Assembly (NCBI GenBank): GCA_012955965.1
Contig: JABBZI010000019.1
Span: 19,574-83,573 of the forward strand
Length of the DNA: 64,000 nt
Origin: Clostridioides difficile
GTDB taxonomy: Bacteria; Bacillota; Clostridia; Peptostreptococcales; Peptostreptococcaceae
Direction of reading: 5' to 3'
Positions 1-8,917 of the stretch are shown piece after piece (within the stretch, counting starts at the first letter, position 1; every line of letters begins with the position of its first letter). Made by a program: the position numbers and the translations under genes. A model generated the notes under the pieces. It had not been told where the DNA came from, did no database searches, and worked only from the letters and a program-made list of their open reading frames with translations.

Positions 1-684
1 CATCAACTTAGTATTTTTGGTATAATTTCTTCACTTAAGGAAATCAAAATGCCTTTAAAAGAAATTAAAACTTATATAGATAAACGAACTCCTAATTTAC
101 TAATTGAACTTTTGGAAAAGAAAACTATTGATATTAACAATGAAATTGAAAAATTGAACAATATTAAAGCTTTAATGGATTCTACTATTTCATTTACTAG
201 AAAAGCATGTAATATAGATGCAAATACGATTACTTTAGAAGAACATGAGGAAGAGTACTTAGTCAAAACGCCTATTACTTCTAAAGAACCCTTTCTTGGA
301 GATGATGATGAAAACTTTTTATATGAATGTATTAACTTTATGGATAACTATGATTTAGGTGATGATGGTATGATTGGTTCAATCATTAAAGGAGAAGATA
401 TAATGAATAGAGATTTTGAGTCATATTCATATTTATTTACAAAAGTTAATAAAGACTATAAGAAATATCCTACATCAATCAAACCAAAAGGGCTTTATGT
501 AACGGCTTACCATAAAGGAGGTTATGAAACTATTGATAGAACTTATAAAAAACTTTTAGAATTTTTCAATCAGAATAATTTACATATTGGAGAATTTGTT
601 TATGAAGAATATCTCCTATATGATATAAGTGTACGAGATTCTAATGAATATCTAACTCAAATCTCGGCAGAAGTTAAAGTATAA
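1..684 (+). CDS. MerR-type transcriptional regulator, 3' part (cut by window edge)
   Basis: The frame is open from base 1 through the ATG at 49, and the residues before that ATG read like the helix-turn-helix wing of a MerR protein (ending SLKEIKMPLKEI). The gene therefore starts outside the window and 49 is probably not the true start. A dimerisation coiled coil follows, rich in Leu, Glu and Lys (about residues 15-50 from the ATG at 49). After it comes a GyrI/BacR-like effector-binding domain to the end, with features such as YVTAYHKGGYETI. MerR proteins of this type activate a nearby promoter on binding a small hydrophobic or cationic ligand; the ligand here is unknown. It converges on the SnoaL-like gene, with a shared hairpin between them. 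I am confident of the family and not of the target. Confidence 0.8.
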   Translation, partial: HQLSIFGIISSLKEIKMPLKEIKTYIDKRTPNLLIELLEKKTIDINNEIEKLNNIKALMDSTISFTRKACNIDANTITLEEHEEEYLVKTPITSKEPFLGDDDENFLYECINFMDNYDLGDDGMIGSIIKGEDIMNRDFESYSYLFTKVNKDYKKYPTSIKPKGLYVTAYHKGGYETIDRTYKKLLEFFNQNNLHIGEFVYEEYLLYDISVRDSNEYLTQISAEVKV

Positions 685-790
685 AAGGAAGATACTAAAA
701 AATACAAAAATAAATATAAGTAATACGAATAGAAAATCAAACAAATTTTTTACGATAGTATTACTCAAAACATTATAGAAGTTTATTTTT

Positions 791-830
791 AAAGATGTAA
801 GTAATTTTATATAAAATCACCTACATCTTT
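791..830. terminator. Bidirectional intrinsic terminator between convergent genes
   Basis: Arms 791-810 and 811-830 are inverted repeats differing at two G-U-compatible positions, so the hairpin closes over a tight AT loop. A T-rich stretch follows on the plus strand, and an A-rich stretch precedes it for the minus strand. It sits between the MerR-type gene and the convergent SnoaL-like gene. Confidence 0.65.
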
Positions 831-843
831 ATTTATATTTAAA

Positions 844-1467
844 CTAGTTTCTAGAGTTATCCAATAACCACTTTTCTGCATCCTTATAAAGTTTATCAAC
901 CTTTTCTGGTCTATCTATTCCAGGAAGTTCTTGGTTTATTTTATATCCATCCTTACTAAGCATATAAGAAAGACTTGCATATGAAGGTCTATAATCTTTT
1001 ATATCTTCCTTAGAAATTTTAACATCTCTATCCTGATAAACAGGTAAAATTATATCTTTTTCATAGATAGCATCCATAGATATTATATACCATATATCGT
1101 CTATCTTTTGAGTCTTATACAAAAACTTGACATCTGACTGAAGTTCAACTAGATTTCCATCTATCTTATTTCTAATATGAATAGCTCCCATTGTAATTGA
1201 TACTGCCTTATCATTATTTACCCAAACTAATGTATCACAAATTTTATGTGGTGCATAAGATTTCATCTTACTTGATTCTTCTACGAACCCCTCTCCACTA
1301 CCTTGATACCAAGATATTGAAACAGTAGATTCCTTTGCAAAGCATTTTTTCATTTCATCCCATAACGCATTATCTCTACAAAATCTCTCAAATTCTATAA
1401 GTTCTTTTACACTATTTTTATCTACTATATCTTGTATATAATTTTTTCCTGGTCTACTTAATAACAT
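844..1467 (-). CDS. SnoaL-like (NTF2 fold) protein
   Basis: About 207 residues. A longer reading starts at 1488, but the ribosome binding site AAAGGAG lies inside that extension, nine bases before the ATG at 1467, so I take 1467 as the start. The central part (ERFCRDNALWDEMKKCFA, then YQGSGEGFVEES and later VELQSDVKFLYKTQKIDDIW) has the pattern of the SnoaL/ketosteroid-isomerase-like cone fold, which occurs in hydroxylases, dehydratases and non-enzymatic binding proteins. There is no signal peptide or membrane segment. The gene lies just downstream of the amidohydrolase on the same strand with a gap of about 54 bases, so the two may be co-transcribed. The substrate is not deducible. Confidence 0.7.
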   Translation of the reverse strand: MLLSRPGKNYIQDIVDKNSVKELIEFERFCRDNALWDEMKKCFAKESTVSISWYQGSGEGFVEESSKMKSYAPHKICDTLVWVNNDKAVSITMGAIHIRNKIDGNLVELQSDVKFLYKTQKIDDIWYIISMDAIYEKDIILPVYQDRDVKISKEDIKDYRPSYASLSYMLSKDGYKINQELPGIDRPEKVDKLYKDAEKWLLDNSRN

Positions 1468-1521
1468 GTTCTCAATCTCCTTTAACATAAAAGTATTTTA
1501 TTTTTAACAACACACAATTTA

Positions 1522-2601
1522 TTATCTTACTTTATTACCTTTTATCCATACACCTTTTATATTTCTAGTTGCCATTATATCTTTAATTGGGTCACCTTCA
1601 ACCATTACTAAATCAGCTCTTTTTCCCTCTTTTATTAATCCTCGGTCATTAAGACCTAATAGTTTTGCTGGTAAACTTGTTGCACTCTCAAGTACTTCAA
1701 TTGTATTGAGACCTGCCTTAACTAATAATTCAAATTCACGATGAAGAGATTCACCATGTTTCACTATACTAACAGAGTTCTCATCATTATTTGCATCAGT
1801 TCCAGCTAATATCATCACTCCAGCTTTTTTCAATGTAGCTGTATTTTCTATTGCTGTTTCTAACCTAACATCTTCTCTTCCTGTAGCTTTCTTTATATTT
1901 GATACTATACTTTCCATCATAACTATAGTTGGAATTGATATAAGATTTTTATCTTTTATTCTTCTTGCTACATCATCAGATAATTTACCTATAAAAGGAA
2001 TATGATTTATTACATCAACACCTGCTTTTTCTGCATATTCATAAGCTATAGTTGTAGGTGCATGAGCAAATACTTTTTTCCCATTTTCATGAGATATTTC
2101 AACTACTCTTTTTATAGTCTCAAAATCAAAAGCTATTTTAGATGTTTTAGGGTCTTCTATTATAATTTTTACAAAATCTGCTCCTTGTTTAATTTGTTTC
2201 TTAGCAAAATTTTCAGCATCTTCAATAGTGTGTATTTTACTATCTTTAAATCCCATTCCCATAAGATGAGGGTGAGATGCTGGTGCAACAGGTTCATATA
2301 CACTACGAATATCAGTTAATCCATCTAAGTTTCTTAAAGATTCTACTATATCTTTACTATTAGTTGCCATATCAAGCATAGTAGTTATCCCCCAATTAGT
2401 TGCATCCTCCAAGTTTTTTATACTATCCAAATGTATATGAGAATCAATAAATCCTGGAAGTAAAGTACATCCTTCTCCATCTATAGTAATATCAGCAATT
2501 GTTTTTGATGATATTACACCATCTTCTATTACAACACTCCTTTGTTCTGAAAGTTTCTCTCCATCAAATATTTTAATATTCGTAATTTTAGTTATTGCCA
2601 T
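1522..2601 (-). CDS. Metal-dependent amidohydrolase (imidazolonepropionase-like)
   Basis: A 359-residue cytoplasmic enzyme of the amidohydrolase superfamily. It shows the N-terminal metal motif in GFIDSHIHLD, a lysine that could be carbamylated in DFVKIIIED, metal histidines in VFAHAPTT and VINHIPFIG, and the catalytic Asp in LAGTDANND. The C-terminus returns to the small beta domain (EGKRADLVMVEGDPIKDI). This layout fits cyclic-amide or dipeptide hydrolases such as imidazolonepropionase and prolidase-like members. The ATG at 2601 follows a GGGAG ribosome binding site. It is divergent from a PucR-type regulator, which suggests that regulator controls it. The exact substrate is unknown. Confidence 0.85.
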   Translation of the reverse strand: MAITKITNIKIFDGEKLSEQRSVVIEDGVISSKTIADITIDGEGCTLLPGFIDSHIHLDSIKNLEDATNWGITTMLDMATNSKDIVESLRNLDGLTDIRSVYEPVAPASHPHLMGMGFKDSKIHTIEDAENFAKKQIKQGADFVKIIIEDPKTSKIAFDFETIKRVVEISHENGKKVFAHAPTTIAYEYAEKAGVDVINHIPFIGKLSDDVARRIKDKNLISIPTIVMMESIVSNIKKATGREDVRLETAIENTATLKKAGVMILAGTDANNDENSVSIVKHGESLHREFELLVKAGLNTIEVLESATSLPAKLLGLNDRGLIKEGKRADLVMVEGDPIKDIMATRNIKGVWIKGNKVR

Positions 2602-2760
2602 ACTTCACACTCCCTTTATTTTTATTAACAGTCTAATTCTTATTTAATTAAAAATTTCTTACTTTAATGCTTCATTAATTTATATAACTAATTATATATA
2701 AATTAATTTACCTAAACTATGTGTTAGAATCTAAACTTTGATGTAAAATATACTATATCA

Positions 2761-2778
2761 ATTGTGCTATAGCACAAT
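2761..2778. promoter_or_regulatory. Perfect 18-bp palindrome, probable operator
   Basis: ATTGTGCTATAGCACAAT is perfectly self-complementary and has no T-run, so it is an operator rather than a terminator. It ends 12 bases before the GAGGAGG ribosome binding site of the PucR-type gene, in the only divergent gap between that gene and the amidohydrolase. Binding by the PucR-type protein itself is an inference. Confidence 0.6.
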
Positions 2779-2803
2779 CAAATATAATTAGAGGAGGTTT
2801 AGC

Positions 2804-4369
2804 ATGAAACTAGTAAGTTTAATGAAAGATATATCTCAATATACATCAGTATTGAAGCCATTTTCAGATGAATATATAGACATTACTAGCTTAAATATTT
2901 ATAAAAATAATCAAACTGAATTTATCACTGGATGTTTATATTTAGGAAATATATCAGATATTAATGTAAATTTAAACAATATAAACTTTTTAGGTATATT
3001 CATACAAAATGAAATTAATATTGATTTAGAAAGATATAATTTAAACTCAAATATCTGTATTATAAAATCAAAAAAAGAAAAGTATGACCTTTTTAGTGAA
3101 TTGTTAAATATTATGAATCAAGAAGTACATCTTAGTTTGTCTGCTCAAAAGTTTTTTGATGTAGTATCTGAAAATAAAGGCATACAGTATTTAATCGATA
3201 TAGCACATGAAGAATTTGGCTATCCTATGATAATTCGTGACTCTAGCTTCAAAGTTTTAGCTTATTCTTATGATGTTAGTGATATATTACAACTTACTGA
3301 GGATTCTAATGGAGATAAATATTTAGATGAAGAAACTATAAATTACATAAAATATCAAAATATACATAAAAAAACACATTATAATAAATCTACTAAAGAT
3401 GAAAATAAACCAAACAACTGGCTTGGTACATTAGTATCATCTGTGTGTATAGAAGAAATTGAAGTAGCTCATATAGCTATCTGTGAATGGAAAATACCAT
3501 TTAATGAATTTCACTTCAAATTATTAGAATCATTTAATATAGCTTTATCTCTAGAACTACAAAAAAGTAATCTGTTTAATATAAATAAAAAACTTATTCC
3601 TAATTACATACTTTCTGATTTATTAGAAAAAAAATATTTAGATGATGATACTATAAGCAGAAGGTTTCATTATTTAAATTGGACTAAGTCAAATTCGTTA
3701 AACATAATGGTAATAGTAAACAAAGATAATAATTACTTTGACAGTAAAGTTCCTTTTATTATGCAGTCTTTAAGTGCATTTATACCATCTACCAATTGTG
3801 TAGTATATAAATCTGCTTTAGTTGCTTTTATTAATGATTCGTTAATTAATAATTTAATTGAGCATGAGAATAAAGAATTTATTAATTACTTAAAACTAAA
3901 TTCACTTTACGCTGGAATAAGTTCTAAATTCTCAAAGTTATCTGATAGTTGGAAATACTATATTCAAGCTAAAAGAGCTAGTGAAATTGCTCAAAAATAT
4001 GATATAAATTTTTCTCCATTTGGGAAAAGCATACCATATATACTTTACGAGCTACTTAGTATCAATTATGATTTGTATGACCTCAATCATCCTGCTGTAA
4101 CCAAATTAATTGAAGAAGATAAAAAAAATGGTTCTAATTTTTTAGAAACCCTAAAGCAATATATATATTTTAATAATTCACCAAACAAGGCAGCTAAAGT
4201 TTTAAATATCCATAGAAATACTCTGTTTTATAGAATTAATAAGATAAAAGAAATTACAGGTATTACACTAGATTATGCTGATGAAATACTTCAGATTTAT
4301 ATTTCTATAAAAATGATTGAAATTAACTCAAGAAATAAGACCTGTTTCAACATATATGAGGGCATGTAA
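2804..4369 (+). CDS. PucR/CdaR-family transcriptional regulator
   Basis: A 521-residue protein. The C-terminus carries the PucR-type helix-turn-helix (about residues 455-505; NSPNKAAKVLNIHRNTLFYR followed by INKIKEITGI), and the middle resembles the CdaR GGDEF-like domain. The N-terminal half (IQYLIDIAHEEFGYPMII) resembles a purine-catabolism-regulator sensory region. Family members activate catabolic genes (purines, sugar acids, amino acids) in response to the substrate. A GAGGAGG site precedes the ATG at a good distance. It is divergent from the amidohydrolase and lies directly downstream of a perfect palindrome, so local control is likely. The ligand is unknown. Confidence 0.85.
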   Translation: MKLVSLMKDISQYTSVLKPFSDEYIDITSLNIYKNNQTEFITGCLYLGNISDINVNLNNINFLGIFIQNEINIDLERYNLNSNICIIKSKKEKYDLFSELLNIMNQEVHLSLSAQKFFDVVSENKGIQYLIDIAHEEFGYPMIIRDSSFKVLAYSYDVSDILQLTEDSNGDKYLDEETINYIKYQNIHKKTHYNKSTKDENKPNNWLGTLVSSVCIEEIEVAHIAICEWKIPFNEFHFKLLESFNIALSLELQKSNLFNINKKLIPNYILSDLLEKKYLDDDTISRRFHYLNWTKSNSLNIMVIVNKDNNYFDSKVPFIMQSLSAFIPSTNCVVYKSALVAFINDSLINNLIEHENKEFINYLKLNSLYAGISSKFSKLSDSWKYYIQAKRASEIAQKYDINFSPFGKSIPYILYELLSINYDLYDLNHPAVTKLIEEDKKNGSNFLETLKQYIYFNNSPNKAAKVLNIHRNTLFYRINKIKEITGITLDYADEILQIYISIKMIEINSRNKTCFNIYEGM

Positions 4370-4466
4370 AAACATTTTGACACACTGAAATCGCTATTGT
4401 AAAAGATATTTGATAGACCTTAACCTCTCAATATGACAAAATAATTATGAAAGGAGCGATAGCTAC

Positions 4467-4874
4467 ATGGAAATTGGAAAGAAACTAAAAAACGCTCGTA
4501 TAAATTCTGGATTTACACAAGAAAAAGTTGCAGAAAAAATTAATGTATCACGACAAACAATTTCAAATTGGGAAAATGAGAAATCTTATCCAGATATTAT
4601 AAGTGTCATAAAACTAAGTGACTTATATTCCATTAGCTTGGATGACTTATTGAAAGGAGATAATAAAATGATTGAACATCTAAAAGAAAGTACAAATGTT
4701 GTTAATAGCAATAAGAAGTTAATAACTGCAATTATCATAAATATTATGTTGCTTATTTTATTTGTGATATTTAATAGATTTATACCAAACAACTACTATT
4801 TTATGGCTAGTATATTTTGTGTGGCGATAATTAGTTCATCAGCATTGTTCTACCAGATTATAAGAAAATTTTAG
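4467..4874 (+). CDS. XRE-type regulator with C-terminal membrane segments
   Basis: A 135-residue protein. Residues 1-65 are a Cro/CI helix-turn-helix (NSGFTQEKVAEKINVSRQTI, then SNWENEKSYPDIISVIKLSD). After a short linker there are two hydrophobic segments (about 88-108 and 113-132), so it is a membrane-tethered regulator. GAAAGGAG precedes the ATG. The next gene, a small membrane protein, starts 14 bases downstream. Paired XRE/membrane proteins of this kind are common in Clostridia and often sense envelope conditions or drive a neighbouring transporter, but no transporter is adjacent here. Confidence 0.8.
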   Translation: MEIGKKLKNARINSGFTQEKVAEKINVSRQTISNWENEKSYPDIISVIKLSDLYSISLDDLLKGDNKMIEHLKESTNVVNSNKKLITAIIINIMLLILFVIFNRFIPNNYYFMASIFCVAIISSSALFYQIIRKF

Positions 4875-4888
4875 GAGGTGTTCTCATT

Positions 4889-5221
4889 ATGGAAGTGAAT
4901 AAAATGGTGTTTATATTGATATGTTTTGCTGTAGCCCTTGTGGGTTCAGTTGGTGTTGTATATCAAATTTATCATATGACCGTGATTGATGCAAAAGCTC
5001 GTGAATTAAAGCATCCTAAATTATGGGGATTATTTGCTATGAATGGCAATAATTCTAGTGGTTTGATAATATATTTAATAGGTAGACGAAAATATCCCAT
5101 TATAAATATGTCTGAATCAGATTGCAAAGAAATTGAATCCAGAAAAAAATCAGTTGAAGTTGGATTGATTTTTTTGGTTATAAGTGCTATAGGTTTGGTA
5201 ATATGTATTACATTACTTTAA
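4889..5221 (+). CDS. Small two-helix membrane protein paired with the XRE regulator
   Basis: A 110-residue protein with a hydrophobic segment at each end (about residues 5-28 and 90-109). Between them is a polar loop rich in Lys and Arg that contains HPKLWGLFAMNGNNSSGLII. A strong AGGAGGTG site precedes the ATG, and the start is 14 bases after the XRE gene, so they form one transcription unit. I do not recognise a named family. A role as a membrane partner or anti-regulator for the XRE protein is inference from position only. Confidence 0.65.
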   Translation: MEVNKMVFILICFAVALVGSVGVVYQIYHMTVIDAKARELKHPKLWGLFAMNGNNSSGLIIYLIGRRKYPIINMSESDCKEIESRKKSVEVGLIFLVISAIGLVICITLL

Positions 5222-5329
5222 ATTAAGAAAATTTCAGTAGATATTTAGACTGCCTAGATTAACTTCATTTATTATCCATAAATATTAAATGATACTATTT
5301 TATAACTATAAAAAGTAAGGAGAATTTAC

Positions 5330-5491
5330 ATGAAATTATCTAGTAAAAATGAAGAAAATGGCGAAAAATCAGAAATCAAACAGTATATAGCTGGAGCAGG
5401 AGGTTGTATTGTCAGCAAATCAATTCTCAATGGAGCATCAAAGTTGAAGTGGCTTTTTAGAGAATACAGTGAATTTGTAAGTATTTGTTAA
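5330..5491 (+). pseudogene. Truncated DUF2185-like (Imm33-type) gene
   Basis: A 53-codon reading frame with a clear ribosome binding site (TAAGGAG) and ATG. Residues 22-46 include GAGGCIVSKSILNG and LKWLFREYS, which resemble the start of DUF2185 proteins. These are normally about 100 residues or more and are related to immunity proteins of polymorphic toxin systems. The frame stops right where it enters a 32-bp inverted repeat (5468-5542), so the rest of the domain is missing. It is either a decayed gene cut by a palindromic insertion or deletion, or a short gene whose tail is the terminator. The family match is from memory. Confidence 0.45.
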
Positions 5492-5542
5492 AGGCTATGC
5501 TTTTTATAGTCATAGCCTTTAACAAATACTTGCAAATTCACT
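5468..5542. repeat. Long inverted repeat, 32-bp arms with an 11-base loop
   Basis: Left arm 5468-5499 and right arm 5511-5542 are complementary with a single mismatch. The left arm contains the last eight codons of the truncated DUF2185-like frame. It is much longer than an ordinary terminator. It could end transcription from both sides (the diguanylate cyclase gene is convergent), or be the scar of a palindromic mobile sequence or duplication. Confidence 0.7.
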
Positions 5543-5598
5543 ACATGAGTCAACTTTTTCAATAGTTCAACTATATACCCAAACTGTATCTTCTAAAT

Positions 5599-7212
5599 TC
5601 ACTGTATATATAATTCTTCTTCAAATAAGCAATAAGAATTCTTTCCTGATGCCTTTACACTATAAAGCGCTCTATCTGCATTTTTAAACAATTCTAAAAA
5701 TGAATTTCCATTTTGAGGATATCTTGCAATACCTATACTAACAGAAGCTTCAAAACTAAAACTTAAGTCATTGTAATTATCATGAAGCACTCTATTTAAT
5801 TCTTTAGCTTTTTTATGCAAGTTTACTTCTGAATGATAATCTTGCATATACACTACGAATTCATCCCCACCAATTCTTCCAACTATATCTTCATTACTAA
5901 AACTAGCTTGTATCTTCTCAGCAGAAGTTTTTAGCACAAAATCACCAAATGGATGCCCAAAATTATCATTTATTTCTTTAAAATCGTCTAAATCAATAAT
6001 GAATAAAGCATCTTTTTTATTACATTTATTTGTGGCTATAACTTCTTCTACTCGTTTTTCAAATGTACCTTTATTGTATATATTTGTCAATGAGTCACTT
6101 TCTGCTCTAGTTTTCAACTCTTCGTATTTTTTTATATCACTATCTACATCTACAATTACACCTACAACCTTTAAAAGTTCTTTTTCATCATTAAAAATTT
6201 TTGTCACTGATGTCCTGCACCAAATGTATTCACCATTAGACTTTTTTAAACGACATATTACTTGATTATGTTTGTTATTCTCTTTAATACTCTTGAGAAA
6301 ATCTTCAAATACCCTATAATCTTCATGATAAACTAATTCTTTGTCCATAATCTCTTTTAAAAGATTCTGACATTTACTGATATATCCAAATTTTTCAGTC
6401 CATGCTTGAGATACAAATGATTTATTTTCTTTAGCATTCCATTCAAAGACAACAGAATCAGTCTGCTCAACAATAATTTTATAACGTTCATTACTAAGCC
6501 TTAATTCTTCTTTATGAACTATTTCTTGCTCAAGTATTTCATAATTCATAGACAACTTAGTTTTATCTATAATAGATTTAAATAGATAAAATACAATAAA
6601 GTTAATATATAGAATACCAACACTTGATATTAAGTTTAGAAACTTTAAACTTTCAGAGCTAAAAAACTTATTTATATCAAATATAGAAATAGCCAAAAAT
6701 AAACTGAATAAAGGTATTGCAAGTAAAGTAATCCAATATTTTATTGCCATATCCGAATGTACATCTTTTTTAAATAAACAAACAGTCTTGCATATAAATA
6801 AAAAAACGATTTTAGATAAAATTGTAGCTAGTACTCTTATAGTATTGTTTTCAAACATTATTTCAAAGCCTTCTTTTATAAATAAAACAAAAATACTTGT
6901 GACCACAATTTCTGATAATATAAAGAATACATTTAATAAAACCGTAGCAAATAATCGTGTCTTTATGTTTCCTTCATATAAAAATGATGATGAAAAAATA
7001 AGGATGAAAATTAAAGGCATTGTGATTGCAGGATTTAAAGTTATTAAATTACAGACTCCTAAGCATATTATAAAACCTAATCTAGCATATCTTACAGCTC
7101 TTGAATATCCTTCTTTTTGACCTAAAAAATCTGATAAAAACATATGGACAACAAAAGCTTCAAAGATAACTGTTACTAAATTTGTAATATCAAAAAGCAG
7201 TTGTTCTTTCAT
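5599..7212 (-). CDS. Membrane diguanylate cyclase (TM region-PAS-GGDEF)
   Basis: A 537-residue protein. The first 215 residues or so contain about six to seven hydrophobic segments. A PAS domain follows (about 235-350; the core includes VVFEWNAKENKSFVSQAWTE), then a GGDEF domain (about 365-530) with the intact signature RIGGDEF and the metal/substrate region FIIDLDDFKEINDNFGH. It should make c-di-GMP from two GTP. The five-residue-upstream inhibitory I-site (RxxD) is absent: the residues there are SNED, so product inhibition through this site is unlikely. The start at 7212 has no obvious ribosome binding site, but the hydrophobic N-terminus begins directly after it. It is transcribed alone. 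Confidence 0.9.
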   Translation of the reverse strand: MKEQLLFDITNLVTVIFEAFVVHMFLSDFLGQKEGYSRAVRYARLGFIICLGVCNLITLNPAITMPLIFILIFSSSFLYEGNIKTRLFATVLLNVFFILSEIVVTSIFVLFIKEGFEIMFENNTIRVLATILSKIVFLFICKTVCLFKKDVHSDMAIKYWITLLAIPLFSLFLAISIFDINKFFSSESLKFLNLISSVGILYINFIVFYLFKSIIDKTKLSMNYEILEQEIVHKEELRLSNERYKIIVEQTDSVVFEWNAKENKSFVSQAWTEKFGYISKCQNLLKEIMDKELVYHEDYRVFEDFLKSIKENNKHNQVICRLKKSNGEYIWCRTSVTKIFNDEKELLKVVGVIVDVDSDIKKYEELKTRAESDSLTNIYNKGTFEKRVEEVIATNKCNKKDALFIIDLDDFKEINDNFGHPFGDFVLKTSAEKIQASFSNEDIVGRIGGDEFVVYMQDYHSEVNLHKKAKELNRVLHDNYNDLSFSFEASVSIGIARYPQNGNSFLELFKNADRALYSVKASGKNSYCLFEEELYIQ

Positions 7213-7429
7213 ACATATTTTTTATAAAATAAGAAGCTTACTTAAACTAAATATACTTCAGATTTTACTTTTCCTTTCTGCATATATATTTAAGCATCTA
7301 CTTTAATTGTCAACCATTATAATATATGTCAGCTTAATATTGTTCTTTTTTCAACAGTATACAATAGATATATGTAAAAAACAACTTCAAATATTGACAT
7401 ATTTTCTTTAATATATATCAATATTATCT

Positions 7430-8917
7430 TTATAACTTAAATACTATAGTAAACTTAGCTCCTTTTTTACCATTTTCTGCATATATACGTCCTCCATGTT
7501 TATTTACAATAGATTTAACTATTGATAATCCAATTCCATGATTTCCCCCAACCCCCTTATAAAATCGTTCAAAAATATGAGGTAAATCGTCTTTATTAAT
7601 ACCAATCCCATCATCTTCAACTACAACAACTATATTTTTTTGATTATATTTACATACTATTTTAATTTCACTCTTAGCATACCTTAAAGCATTTTCTATA
7701 AGATTCATAAATGCTTTGGATACATTTTTTTCATCACATTCAAATAGAACCATTTCTTCATCAAACTCATAAATAAATTTTATACCTTTATTTGTCGCTC
7801 TTACATTTTGTCTGGAACCACAGTTTGAAAGTATTTCCCTTAAATCACATTCTACAAGGTCATAATCTTTACTTATATTATCAATTTTAGATATATATAA
7901 CAAATCTTCAACCATATCGCTCAATCTATCACTTTCTTCAAGTATTATATCACTTGCATGTTTGCTATCTATTACATTATACTTTATGGCCTCTGCATAA
8001 CCTTTAATGGACATAAGTGGAGTTCTAAGTTCATGAGAAGCATTTTGAAAAAATATTTTTTGTTCATTATCATACTTATCAAGATATTCAGCACTCTTAT
8101 TCATAATATTTGAAAGTTCTACTAATTCCTTATCTGAAAAGTCAAAGTAAGTTCTTTTAAAATCCCCATGACCCATTTTTTTTGCAAAACCACATAACTC
8201 TTTTATTGGCTTAGCAATTTTCTCAGATAAAACTACAGCTGTAAATATTGCTAATATCCCAGCAAAACACATTACAAATATCAGTACAATGTTTATCTTT
8301 TGGACTAAATTTAAAGTTTTTGATATATCTATAAAAAGAATCAAATACTTATCTTGTTCTCCATATATACTAGTGATTTTTACAGTCGAAATATAATAAT
8401 CTTTACTTCCAGTGGATATACGTGTGTTTTCATCTGAGTTTAAGTCGAGTTTTTCGTTTTGGATACACTTTTTAATCGATTCCATCTCATCAATATTCTT
8501 TAAAAAATCATCCTCTCTTGTTGGAAATATCAAGTTATACTTTGAATCAATCACCATAGCATCAGCATCTGATTGTGTTTCTGCCATCCTAACTTTATCT
8601 TGTACATTTCTCATAAAATTAGATAATGCTTTTGGTGGAAGCTTTCCATCATCTTGAGGAGGCTTGATAGGTCTAAAATTACTATCCATATGTTCTACTA
8701 TTTCTGTAGATTTTGTTAGTTCTTCATTTGCAGTAGTTTTTATATATGTATCAAGCAATATATTAAAAGATACTAATATTATTATAAAAACTACAATTAC
8801 CAAACACAATATACTCAATAAAATCCTAGTTTTTATACTTATATTTTTCTTTGAAAATTTTAATTTAAGTATAGATTTAATCTTATTTGTTCTCTTTTTA
8901 TCATTTTTATTTTCCAT
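7430..8917 (-). CDS. Sensor histidine kinase of a two-component system
   Basis: A 495-residue protein with a membrane segment at about 28-50, an extracytoplasmic domain to about 200, a second membrane segment (about 205-228) and a HAMP linker. The HisKA domain carries the phospho-acceptor His in ASHELRTPLMSIKGY (about residue 294). The HATPase domain has the N box (NLIENALRYA), G1 (VEDDGIGI) and G2 (NHGIGLSIVKSI). It overlaps the upstream response-regulator gene by 11 bases, so translation is coupled. The signal sensed is unknown, as the sensor region has no recognisable ligand motif. Confidence 0.92.
   Translation of the reverse strand: MENKNDKKRTNKIKSILKLKFSKKNISIKTRILLSILCLVIVVFIIILVSFNILLDTYIKTTANEELTKSTEIVEHMDSNFRPIKPPQDDGKLPPKALSNFMRNVQDKVRMAETQSDADAMVIDSKYNLIFPTREDDFLKNIDEMESIKKCIQNEKLDLNSDENTRISTGSKDYYISTVKITSIYGEQDKYLILFIDISKTLNLVQKINIVLIFVMCFAGILAIFTAVVLSEKIAKPIKELCGFAKKMGHGDFKRTYFDFSDKELVELSNIMNKSAEYLDKYDNEQKIFFQNASHELRTPLMSIKGYAEAIKYNVIDSKHASDIILEESDRLSDMVEDLLYISKIDNISKDYDLVECDLREILSNCGSRQNVRATNKGIKFIYEFDEEMVLFECDEKNVSKAFMNLIENALRYAKSEIKIVCKYNQKNIVVVVEDDGIGINKDDLPHIFERFYKGVGGNHGIGLSIVKSIVNKHGGRIYAENGKKGAKFTIVFKL

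Noticed and set aside
2002..2319. Plus-strand open frame inside the amidohydrolase gene
   Set aside because: It is antisense to a gene with clear metal motifs, lacks a ribosome binding site and is rich in Phe/Tyr/Ser as expected for the antisense of this codon use.
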